Assembly: GCA_004375725.1 (NCBI GenBank)
Contig: SOKS01000048.1
Coordinates: 1 to 7,630, forward strand
Reading direction: 5' to 3'
DNA from: Dehalococcoidia bacterium
GTDB taxonomy: Bacteria > Chloroflexota > Dehalococcoidia > Dehalococcoidales > RBG-16-60-22
DNA length: 7,630 bases
Shown here: positions 1-6,019 of the stretch, piece by piece
How the letters are laid out: every line of letters begins with the position of its first letter
Position numbering within the stretch: the first letter of the stretch is position 1
Notes under the pieces: generated by a model
The model's database searches: none
Seen by the model: the letters and a program-made list of their open reading frames with translations, nothing else
Told to the model about the DNA's origin: nothing
Program-made: the position numbers and the translations under genes

Positions 1-70
1 TTTGCAAAGGGGGAACTGAGCGTCTCCCTTTCGTAAAGGGAGACAGAGAGGGATTTCAACAGGGGGAGGT
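1..70. repeat. Palindromic purine-rich hairpin repeat, possibly a REP/MITE-like remnant
   Basis: There is no convincing gene here. Positions 22-31 (GTCTCCCTTT) and 35-44 (AAAGGGAGAC) form a perfect 10-bp stem with a 3-base loop. The first 13 bases begin with the palindrome TTTGCAAA followed by five G, so they look like one arm of another hairpin cut by the window edge. Related purine blocks (AAAGGGGG, AAAGGG, GAGAGGGA, AGGGGGAGG) recur through the stretch. No T-run follows the stem on either strand, so it is a poor intrinsic terminator. Dispersed hairpins of this style are common in intergenic DNA of several bacterial phyla. That this is a multicopy repeat is inference, because only one copy is visible. 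Confidence 0.4.
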
Positions 71-100
71 AAATAAAAAGAGGGGCTGCCGCCCCTCTTA
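71..100 (-). terminator. Rho-independent terminator of the HEPN-like gene
   Basis: Read on the minus strand, AAGAGGGGC (99-91) pairs perfectly with GCCCCTCTT (86-78) around a 4-base loop. The stem runs straight into a T-rich tract (TTTTTATTT, down to 71). A GC-rich 9-bp stem followed by Ts is the classic intrinsic terminator layout. It begins about 8 bases past the TAA stop of the gene at 108-806, so that gene is the obvious client. In the plus direction no T-run follows the stem. Confidence 0.85.
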
Positions 101-107
101 GACTGCC

Positions 108-806
108 TTATAAAATAGTTTTTGTAATCTTTTCAACCCCACGAATCAACTCATCAACCTCTTCTTTAGTAGGCTCTCTATCGCGTGCATGTGCACACAA
201 ATTTCGAATATCTGTAAGTCGCTGAACACCACGCCAATTCGCAGTGTCGTGGACACCTGCATCCTTTAATGCATCATTAAAGTCCGAAAGAACTGGGTTC
301 TTCTTAACTATTTTTAGATTTTTTGAAGAGCAAACCTTAGCCAAATGCCGTTCCAGAACCACACCAGCAATAGTTCCAGCCGAACGTATGTGTCCTGCTT
401 TCCAGAGTTCGATGGCAGCATCAAGTTCACTATCAAGAATTTCAGCTTGCACAAGTCCGTGGATATTAGTAAGGACATCGTCAATACGCGTTTGCGCAGA
501 TTCGAAAATTCGGTACTGTTGTACGAAAATCATATATGCATGCCTAAATTCGCCAGTTGAGGGATTATCATCCAAAAGGTAACCTGATATATCATAGAGT
601 GCCTTTTTATCATCATAAAGATTCGTGAATTCGTCCAAGCGTTCAGGTAGTAGTTGCCGTACAATAGGTAACCCCCGTGTATACCAAGCCTGATAGCCGG
701 CCCTGAACCTGCTGTCATCCTTCTTTTTTAACTCACGCATCAGATATAAGCCCTCTTTCAAAAGAGCCTCTATCCATTCTTTTATACTGTTTCGAACATC
801 CACCAC
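108..806 (-). CDS. HEPN-like domain protein of unknown function (232 aa)
   Basis: This is a soluble, predicted largely alpha-helical protein with no signal peptide or membrane segment. The C-terminal part (about 122-232) resembles DUF4145/HEPN-type helical bundles. A helix with AGTIAGVVLERHLAKVC (143-159) is followed by a charged linker and then TDIRNLCAHARDREPT (198-213). The latter contains R201-N202-x3-H206, the R-polar-x3-H signature of HEPN ribonucleases. The N-terminal half (1-120) has no motif I recognise. Translation starts at GTG 806, with GAGAGG at 820-815 eight bases upstream; the adjacent GTG (803) is an alternative. The gene is AT-richer than mfd and the proline genes, which suggests transfer. 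HEPN proteins often act in toxin-antitoxin, abortive-infection or RNA-processing systems, but no antitoxin or nucleotidyltransferase partner is visible. A catalytic role is therefore inference. It shares strand with mfd and ends at an intrinsic terminator. Confidence 0.8.
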   Translation of the reverse strand: MVDVRNSIKEWIEALLKEGLYLMRELKKKDDSRFRAGYQAWYTRGLPIVRQLLPERLDEFTNLYDDKKALYDISGYLLDDNPSTGEFRHAYMIFVQQYRIFESAQTRIDDVLTNIHGLVQAEILDSELDAAIELWKAGHIRSAGTIAGVVLERHLAKVCSSKNLKIVKKNPVLSDFNDALKDAGVHDTANWRGVQRLTDIRNLCAHARDREPTKEEVDELIRGVEKITKTIL

Positions 807-814
807 TTTATTAG

Positions 815-820
815 CCTCTC
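815..820 (-). promoter_or_regulatory. Ribosome binding site deciding the GTG start at 806
   Basis: GAGAGG on the minus strand lies 8 bases before GTG 806 and 11 bases before the second GTG at 803. The spacing favours the first GTG. An ATG just upstream of the site is followed within three codons by a stop, so it cannot serve as the start. Confidence 0.6.
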
Positions 821-841
821 AACATTATTATCATTTATTAT

Positions 842-862
842 ATTATACCACCATTATGTCAA
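842..862 (-). promoter_or_regulatory. Possible promoter of the HEPN-like gene, overlapping the mfd stop codon
   Basis: On the minus strand a perfect TTGACA (862-857) contains the mfd TGA stop (861-859). Two overlapping TATAAT boxes follow (847-842 and 842-837). The spacers are 9 and 14 bases, shorter than the usual 16-18. A weaker TAATAA sits at a 16-base spacing. The very AT-rich stretch before the gene makes a promoter plausible, but the box pairing is imperfect. Read-through from mfd is the alternative way of expressing this gene. Confidence 0.4.
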
Positions 863-3800
863 GGCACTTTCTCTACCACTTCCCCCACCACCTCTTTCCA
901 TTTACTCCCCAATCTCCTCAAGTTCAAGGAAATCTGCGTATGGCCCACCCTGACGCCGTCTTTTATCACCGGCGCCAGTTTCTGGCAGTCGAAGGGGAGG
1001 CCTTCAAAGCGCCTTATCACTATCTGGCCGTGCTCGGTGGTGATGGACTCTATCCCCGCCCCAGCGGCCAGCAGTTTTATTCTCACCGCGTAGAGCAGGT
1101 TCTGGACTTCACCGGGCAGAGCGCCAAAGCGGTCGAGGAACTCCTGCGCCAGAGGCTCTAACTGTTCCATTTCCTCCACCTTGACCAGCTTCTGGTACAA
1201 CCCTAATCTGGTCTCGAGGTCAGATACGTAGTCCTCGGGGATATAGGCGTCCAGGGGCAGGTCAATGGCCGGTGTGGGGAGGCGGGGTGGTTTTATCTCT
1301 TCTTCTTTAACGCCCGCCAGCTTTGCCTTCTGCTGCTCCACCGCCTCGGCGAGCAATCTACAATACAGGTTAAAGCCGATGGCGGTGATATACCCGCTCT
1401 GCTTCGTCCCCAGCAGCGTGCCGGCGCCCCTTATCTCCAGGTCCTTCATGGCGATGCTGAACCCGGCACCGAGCTCGGTGGCCTCGTAGATAGTGCGCAG
1501 GCGTTTCTGCGCCGTCGGCGTCAGGCGCTTCTCCCGGTCATAGAGAAAGTAGGCATGGGCCAGGCTGGCGCCGCGACCCACCCGACCCCGCAACTGATAT
1601 AGCTGCGTCAGGCCAAATTTGTCCGCCTGATTGACCATCAACGTGTTGACGTTGGGCATGTCCAGGCCCGACTCGATAATGGTGGTGCAGACGAGCACAT
1701 CGCTCTCTCCCTGCGCAAATTCCGCCATCACTCTTTCCAATTCACCCTCCGGCATCTGCCCGTGAGCGATGGCAACTCGCGCTTCAGGTACCAGCGACGC
1801 CAATTTCTGCGCGACCATGCCAATGCTCCGCACCCGGTTGTGCACGAAGAAGACCTGGCCGTTTCTCTCCAGCTCGCGGAGGATGGCCTCGCGGATGAGC
1901 CTGTCATTGTACTCGGCAACGTAGGTCTTGATGGGCAGGCGCTCATCGGGGGGTGTCGCCATGGTGCTCATATCCCTCACCCCCACCAGCGACATGTGCA
2001 GGGTGCGCGGGATGGGGGTAGCGCTGAGGGTGAGCACATCCACCTCCCGGCGCATCTTCTTCAGGTATTCCTTGTGGTTGACGCCAAATCGCTGCTCCTC
2101 GTCAATAATCAGCAGCCCGAGGTCGCGAAAACGGATGTCTTTCTGCAAAAGACGGTGGGTGCCGATGCAGATGTCAACTTTGCCAGAAGCCAGTCCGTCG
2201 ACAATCTCATCCTGCTCTTTTGGCGATTTAAAGCGGCTCAGCACTTCGATTCTAACCGGGAAGGCGTCAAGTCGCCCCCGGAACGTGGCATAGTGCTGCT
2301 GGGCGAGCACGGTGGTGGGCACCAGCACCGCCACCTGCCGGTTATCCATCACCGCCTTGAAGGCAGCCCGTATGGCGACCTCTGTCTTGCCGTAGCCGAC
2401 GTCGCCGCAGACGAGGCGGTCCATCGGCTTGGCTTTCTCCATATCCCCCTTGATGTCATGCTGCGCCTCCATCTGGTCGGGCGTCTCAACATAGGGAAAA
2501 GAGGCCTCCATCTCCTGCTGCCAGAGCGTGTCGCGGGAAAAGGCAAAGCCCGATACCACCTCCCTGGTGGCGTACAAAGCCAGCAGCTCCTGGGCAAGGT
2601 CTTCGGCGGCCTCTTTAGCCCGCTGCTTGGTGCGACTCCACTCCTGCGTGCCCAGCCGGCTTAAGACCGGCGGGCGGTCGCCAGCGCCAACGTAACGGCT
2701 GACGCGGTCTATCTGGTCGGTGGGGACATAGAGGCGGTCGCCCGCCGCATAGCGCAATACCAGATATTCCCTTTCGTTACCGTCGCGGCGCAGCGTCCTG
2801 ACATCGGTGAACCTGGCGATGCCGTGCTCCACGTGCACCACGTAGTCGCCCGGCGTAATATCGACGAAGAGCTTCTGCTTTGGCACCGGGTGCTTTTTCA
2901 CCTGCCGCCGCTGCTTGACGAAGCCGAAAATCTCGGCATCGGTGAACAAGTAGGTCTCGCCGTTCATCACCCAGCCCTCGGCCAGTGAGCCCTGGACCAG
3001 CGTCAGCGAGCCGGGCGAAGGTGTCTGCCCGACTTCAGTGACCGGTGCCGCAATTATATCTTCATCTGCCAGCAGCTCGGAAAGTCGGCTCGCCTGCTGG
3101 CTGACGATGATAAGCCTTTGTTTCCCTTTTAAAAACTGCTTTACCCTTCGAAATAATGAAGGCAGCTGGCCGGCGTAGTTCGGGGCCGGGGCAAAGTTAA
3201 ACCGAAATGACTCTTCATCGCCACCCCAGGCGGTTAAACTGAGGTTTCCCCTGCCATTGATTTTTTCCTTCAGTTCTTCCCAGGTGAAATAGGTGCGGGG
3301 AAAGTTGCCGGGCAACTCTCCTCTGGCCACCTTTTCCCCCCGCATCTGCTCGGCCTCAGAATGCAGCTCCTCCATTGCCTGTTCAATATTCCGTGGCTCA
3401 TCAAGCAGCAAAATCGCGCCTTCCGGCAGGTAGTCGATAAGGCTGCCCTGATTAAACAGCGAAGCGTAGAACTGACTGTTAGGCGGTCGCTGTCGGTCAA
3501 GCAGCATGGCTATTCCCTGTTCGTACTGCTCGCGCATCTCCGCAGTGAGATTCGCCAGGTCCAAGTCGCGGAGAATCCTCTCTACCTCTGACCTTTTGCC
3601 CAGCAGTTCCGTGGCCGGCGCCACTGATACTGACTCTCTTCTTTCCAGAGAGCGCTGGTTTTCCGGGTCGAAAAGTCGGATACTTTCCACGGTATTGCCG
3701 AGGAATTCCAGCCTGGCAGGTAGCTCGCTGGTGGGGGGATAGACATCAATAATACCGCCGCGATGGCTCATCGTGCCGGGAACCTCGACGATGCCCTCCA

Positions 3801-4317
3801 TCTGATAGCCGATATCTGTCCAGCCGCGCAGGAGTCGATAAGGCTCTATATCCATCCCCACCTTTATCGTGCTACAGACGGCCGCAAAGTCGTGAAACAT
3901 CGTCGTTTTGGTCATCAGTGCCGAGGCCGAAGCAACCACAAGAGGCGGCTCTACTGCCTGCTCACCCGTTTCCCAACCGGCCAGCGTTGAAAGCACCCGG
4001 ACGCGTTCCAACTCGGTGGTGAGGTCTGACGTGATCCGCTCATAGGGCAAAGCGTCCGGCTCCGGGAAAACGCTGACCGCATTGTTTGTCCACGCAGAAA
4101 GTTGCTCGAACAGTTTTTTCCCCTGCTCCGGCTGGGCGGTCACCACGAGAACGGGCTGTCGCCAGTGGCGGCACAGCGCCGCGATGAGATAAGGCTTGGC
4201 AGCATCGAGTAAAATGACCCCTTTCCCACGAATCTGATGCGGCCACGTCGCCAGTAACTGGCCGAACACCGGCATATCTTCAATCAAGCTCAGTATTCGA
4301 GTTAAATCCAGTGGCAT
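859..4317 (-). CDS. mfd: Transcription-repair coupling factor Mfd
   Basis: Mfd is a cytoplasmic ATP-dependent DNA translocase. It binds RNA polymerase stalled at lesions, pushes it off and recruits UvrA for strand-specific nucleotide excision repair. Domains in order, numbered from the chosen start: a UvrB-like N-terminal module (about 1-290) with SHRGGIIDVYPP near 184-195 and no intact Walker A, as usual for Mfd; a variable middle domain; the CarD-like RNA polymerase interaction domain (about 476-552, GDYVVHVEHGIARF); and an SF2/RecG-like motor. The motor shows Walker A GDVGYGKTE (638-646), DEEQ (739-742), SAT (765-767) and QLRGRVGRG (908-916). The C-terminal regulatory domain is at about 1019-1137. 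The start at 4317 gives 1152 residues, close to the 1148 of E. coli, and has GGAG 11 bases upstream. The frame stays open to an ATG at 4506, but that adds 63 unconserved-looking residues, has no ribosome site and would cover the proB promoter. The gene is intact. Confidence 0.97.
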   Translation of the reverse strand: MPLDLTRILSLIEDMPVFGQLLATWPHQIRGKGVILLDAAKPYLIAALCRHWRQPVLVVTAQPEQGKKLFEQLSAWTNNAVSVFPEPDALPYERITSDLTTELERVRVLSTLAGWETGEQAVEPPLVVASASALMTKTTMFHDFAAVCSTIKVGMDIEPYRLLRGWTDIGYQMEGIVEVPGTMSHRGGIIDVYPPTSELPARLEFLGNTVESIRLFDPENQRSLERRESVSVAPATELLGKRSEVERILRDLDLANLTAEMREQYEQGIAMLLDRQRPPNSQFYASLFNQGSLIDYLPEGAILLLDEPRNIEQAMEELHSEAEQMRGEKVARGELPGNFPRTYFTWEELKEKINGRGNLSLTAWGGDEESFRFNFAPAPNYAGQLPSLFRRVKQFLKGKQRLIIVSQQASRLSELLADEDIIAAPVTEVGQTPSPGSLTLVQGSLAEGWVMNGETYLFTDAEIFGFVKQRRQVKKHPVPKQKLFVDITPGDYVVHVEHGIARFTDVRTLRRDGNEREYLVLRYAAGDRLYVPTDQIDRVSRYVGAGDRPPVLSRLGTQEWSRTKQRAKEAAEDLAQELLALYATREVVSGFAFSRDTLWQQEMEASFPYVETPDQMEAQHDIKGDMEKAKPMDRLVCGDVGYGKTEVAIRAAFKAVMDNRQVAVLVPTTVLAQQHYATFRGRLDAFPVRIEVLSRFKSPKEQDEIVDGLASGKVDICIGTHRLLQKDIRFRDLGLLIIDEEQRFGVNHKEYLKKMRREVDVLTLSATPIPRTLHMSLVGVRDMSTMATPPDERLPIKTYVAEYNDRLIREAILRELERNGQVFFVHNRVRSIGMVAQKLASLVPEARVAIAHGQMPEGELERVMAEFAQGESDVLVCTTIIESGLDMPNVNTLMVNQADKFGLTQLYQLRGRVGRGASLAHAYFLYDREKRLTPTAQKRLRTIYEATELGAGFSIAMKDLEIRGAGTLLGTKQSGYITAIGFNLYCRLLAEAVEQQKAKLAGVKEEEIKPPRLPTPAIDLPLDAYIPEDYVSDLETRLGLYQKLVKVEEMEQLEPLAQEFLDRFGALPGEVQNLLYAVRIKLLAAGAGIESITTEHGQIVIRRFEGLPFDCQKLAPVIKDGVRVGHTQISLNLRRLGSKWKEVVGEVVEKVP

Positions 4318-4328
4318 ATAGACAAATT

Positions 4329-4332
4329 CTCC
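4329..4332 (-). promoter_or_regulatory. Ribosome binding site supporting the mfd start at 4317
   Basis: GGAG on the minus strand sits 11 bases before ATG 4317, with a second purine run (AGAGGTG) just further upstream. The competing in-frame ATGs at 4377 and 4506 have no comparable site, which is the main sequence reason for the shorter start. Confidence 0.5.
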
Positions 4333-4470
4333 AAACACCTCTAGGGCTCGTCGCCAACGACCAGCCCTCTGGCTCATTCTAACACTGCCGACGGAGCTTC
4401 TCAAACCTGCGCTTATTCTTTCATTGAACCCGTAATGTACCTTTGTAACAACACTGTAATCTCGCTCATC

Positions 4471-4499
4471 TTGTCCAACGCTGCGCAGATTGCTATAAT
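4471..4499 (+). promoter_or_regulatory. Extended -10 sigma-70 type promoter of the proB operon
   Basis: TTGTCC (4471-4476) and a perfect TATAAT (4494-4499) are separated by 17 bases. TGC directly before the -10 makes it an extended -10 element (TGCTATAAT). Transcription would begin near 4506, leaving a leader of only about 20 bases before the proB ATG. Such a short leader leaves little room for a riboswitch or attenuator, so any control would act at the promoter itself or on the enzyme. Confidence 0.75.
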
Positions 4500-4526
4500 G
4501 GAACATATCATCTTGGTCGGTGTGAA

Positions 4527-5684
4527 ATGAGCGGAAACAACGGGACGAATTTAGAATCGATAGAGCTATGCTGTCACCGGATGGTGGTAAAGCTGGGCAC
4601 CAGCCTGCTTACCGGCGGCAGTAACCGCCTGGACCAGGATATGATGTCCCGTCTGGTCGACCAGGTGGCACGGCTGCACCAGCAGGGAGTGGAAATCGTC
4701 GTGGTGTCTTCGGGAGCTATGGCCGCCGGTCGTCAACGCCTGGGCCTGACCAGAAAGCTAAAGAGCATCCCCTTCAAGCAGGTGCTTTGTTCCGTGGGGC
4801 AGAGTCGCCTCATGCATATCTATGAGGAACTTTTTGGCCAGTATGATATTCCCGTAGCCCAGGCGCTGCTCACCAAGGCTGACATTTCCGACCGCTCCGG
4901 ATACCTCAATGCCCGCAATACGCTGCTTGCCCTGCTCCAGCTTCGCGTGCTCTGCATTGTCAACGAAAACGACGTGGTGGCGGTCGATGAGCTGGATGAG
5001 GCCAAATTCGGGGACAACGACAACCTGTCGGCCATGGTGGCCAATCTGGTCGACGCCGACCTTCTGCTGCTGCTAACGGACATTGCCGGCCTGCACACCG
5101 CCGACCCGAGGCTCGACCCCGGTGCCCGGCTCATTTCCGAGGTAAAGCGCATTGATGCTGAGATTGAACGCCTGGCCGACAAAGCCGGGACGCTGGGCAT
5201 CGGCGGGATGGTCACCAAAATAGAGGCCGCCAGGCTGGCTACGGCCTCCGGCGTTACTGTGATTATTGCCGACGGCCGGGAGCCAGATATTATATTAAGG
5301 CTGGCCGGCGGGGAGAAGACTGGCACTCGCTTTTTACCGACCTCCAGCCGACTTGAGAGTCGCAAGCGCTGGTTGCTGAGTGGTCTCTGCATTAGCGGCA
5401 AACTGGTGGTGGATTCCGGGGCGGCGCTGGCGCTGAAGAAGCAAAACCGGAGCCTGCTCGCCGCGGGTATCAAGGAAGTGAAAGGCGATTTCGACCGCGG
5501 TGACCTGGTCGATATTTATGACGCTGAGGGACTGCACCTCGGCTGCGGTCTGGTTAATTACAGCTCCAGTGAGGTCAACCTCATAAAAGGGGCACATTCC
5601 GATAAAATCGCCACTGTGCTCGGAGTTGACTTCGGGCCAGAAGTGGTGCACCGGGATAACCTGGCTATTCTTGAGGAGGTATAA
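4527..5684 (+). CDS. proB: Glutamate 5-kinase (ProB) with C-terminal PUA domain
   Basis: ProB phosphorylates L-glutamate with ATP to gamma-glutamyl phosphate, the committed and usually proline-inhibited step of proline synthesis in the cytoplasm. The amino-acid kinase domain spans about 18-270. It shows VVKLGTSLLTGG (20-31; K22 matches E. coli K10), SSGAMAAGR (61-69), NARNTLLALL (128-137), VNENDVV (145-151), GDNDNLSAM (162-170) and LLLTDIAGLHTADPR (181-195). K231 in GIGGMVTK matches E. coli K217. A PUA domain follows at about 287-375 and ends in GPEVVHRDN. The 385 residues compare with 367 in E. coli; the excess is mostly a longer N-terminus. ATG 4527 follows a weak GGTG four bases upstream. 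ATG 4581, which would begin right at the first kinase strand, is a less likely start. An oddity is Ile225 where GTGGM normally has Thr. It is the first gene of a proB-orf-proA operon. Confidence 0.97.
   Translation: MSGNNGTNLESIELCCHRMVVKLGTSLLTGGSNRLDQDMMSRLVDQVARLHQQGVEIVVVSSGAMAAGRQRLGLTRKLKSIPFKQVLCSVGQSRLMHIYEELFGQYDIPVAQALLTKADISDRSGYLNARNTLLALLQLRVLCIVNENDVVAVDELDEAKFGDNDNLSAMVANLVDADLLLLLTDIAGLHTADPRLDPGARLISEVKRIDAEIERLADKAGTLGIGGMVTKIEAARLATASGVTVIIADGREPDIILRLAGGEKTGTRFLPTSSRLESRKRWLLSGLCISGKLVVDSGAALALKKQNRSLLAAGIKEVKGDFDRGDLVDIYDAEGLHLGCGLVNYSSSEVNLIKGAHSDKIATVLGVDFGPEVVHRDNLAILEEV
5673..5680 (+). promoter_or_regulatory. Strong Shine-Dalgarno inside the proB 3' end, for the small downstream ORF
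   Basis: GAGGAGGT lies 6 bases before the GTG at 5687 and is formed by the last proB codons (Glu-Glu-Val). With only 2 bases between the proB stop and this GTG, translation of the two genes is almost certainly coupled. The quality of the site is the best evidence that the small ORF is real. Confidence 0.85.
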
Positions 5685-5686
5685 AA

Positions 5687-5962
5687 GTGACTATAGGCAA
5701 GCTCTACCGACACAGCGACAACGAGTTTATTACTGAAGTCAACTACAAGTTCCAGAATGAATCCGAAACTGGCTGGTGGGGAGAACTCACTCTCATCGAT
5801 TATAAAAAAGTCAATGATAACGATATTCACATCATTGAACTGGCTGACAGGCGCCGGGGCAGATGTCGCCTGAGGAAGCGGGTAAACCGGGCGGTGAGCG
5901 GCATCCCACCCCGTTACGTGTACCAGTTCACCGGCACCAGTTCCCTGGAACAACCTGAATAA
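5687..5962 (+). CDS. Small protein of unknown function between proB and proA (91 aa)
   Basis: I cannot assign this protein to a characterised family. It starts at GTG 5687 with a near-consensus ribosome site and lies 2 bases after the proB stop. It is soluble-looking, with no signal peptide or membrane segment. Visible features are a polar N-terminal half rich in aromatic and acidic residues, a WWGEL motif (30-34), a likely strand IHIIEL (47-52), a strongly basic stretch (55-68, RRRGRCRLRKRVNR) and a C-terminal SGIPPRYVYQFTG (71-83). The alternating pattern suggests a small beta-rich fold. The basic patch could contact nucleic acid or a phosphorylated ligand, but this is speculation. Its position between two consecutive proline enzymes suggests a role linked to ProB or ProA, or merely a conserved passenger. 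A 131-codon antisense frame covers part of it but lacks comparable start signals. Confidence 0.75.
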   Translation: MTIGKLYRHSDNEFITEVNYKFQNESETGWWGELTLIDYKKVNDNDIHIIELADRRRGRCRLRKRVNRAVSGIPPRYVYQFTGTSSLEQPE

Positions 5963-5975
5963 TACGAACTATAAT
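5947..5975 (+). promoter_or_regulatory. Weak candidate internal promoter before proA
   Basis: A perfect TATAAT (5970-5975) lies 17 bases after a poor -35 match (GGAACA, 5947-5952), in the 57-base AT-rich gap between the small ORF and proA. It could give proA some expression independent of proB. The -35 is weak and such a -10 can arise by chance in AT-rich spacer DNA. Confidence 0.3.
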
Positions 5976-6007
5976 TGGCCGTATTTAGCTCATTGCTGAA
6001 ATATATT

Positions 6008-6012
6008 AGGAG
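6008..6012 (+). promoter_or_regulatory. Ribosome binding site deciding the proA start at 6020
   Basis: AGGAG lies 7 bases before ATG 6020. The open frame extends upstream to a TTG at 5975, but that start has no ribosome site and would add 15 residues not expected at the ProA N-terminus. Confidence 0.8.
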
Positions 6013-6019
6013 TTCCATT

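Noticed and set aside
22..44. The 10-bp hairpin as an intrinsic terminator
   Set aside because: No T-run follows the stem on either strand, and the terminator at 71-100 already serves the adjacent gene. It was kept only as a repeat.
1..107. A CRISPR array or tandem repeat suggested by the recurring AAAGGG blocks
   Set aside because: The blocks are short, irregularly spaced and differ from each other. There is no repeat-spacer periodicity.
244..582. Plus-strand open frames opposite the HEPN-like gene
   Set aside because: The minus-strand frame is longer, has a ribosome site, a terminator and a recognisable RNLCAH motif. The plus frames show none of these.
1762..2664. A 300-codon open frame on the plus strand inside mfd
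   Set aside because: It is antisense to the helicase motor domain of mfd, whose motifs are intact. The frame is rich in His, Arg and Leu as expected for a GC-rich shadow, and it has no domain or ribosome site of note.
4318..4526. A promoter for mfd on the minus strand
   Set aside because: Candidate boxes such as TTGTTA followed at 17 bases by TTCAAT are too weak to call. mfd must be expressed from here, but I cannot place the site.
4820..5473. A 217-codon open frame on the minus strand inside proB
   Set aside because: It is antisense to well-conserved ProB kinase motifs. It is Ser/Ala/Arg-rich low-complexity translation typical of a shadow frame.
5558..5953. A 131-codon minus-strand frame opposite the small ORF
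   Set aside because: The plus-strand small ORF has a strong Shine-Dalgarno and coupling to proB. The antisense frame has neither and overlaps the end of proB.
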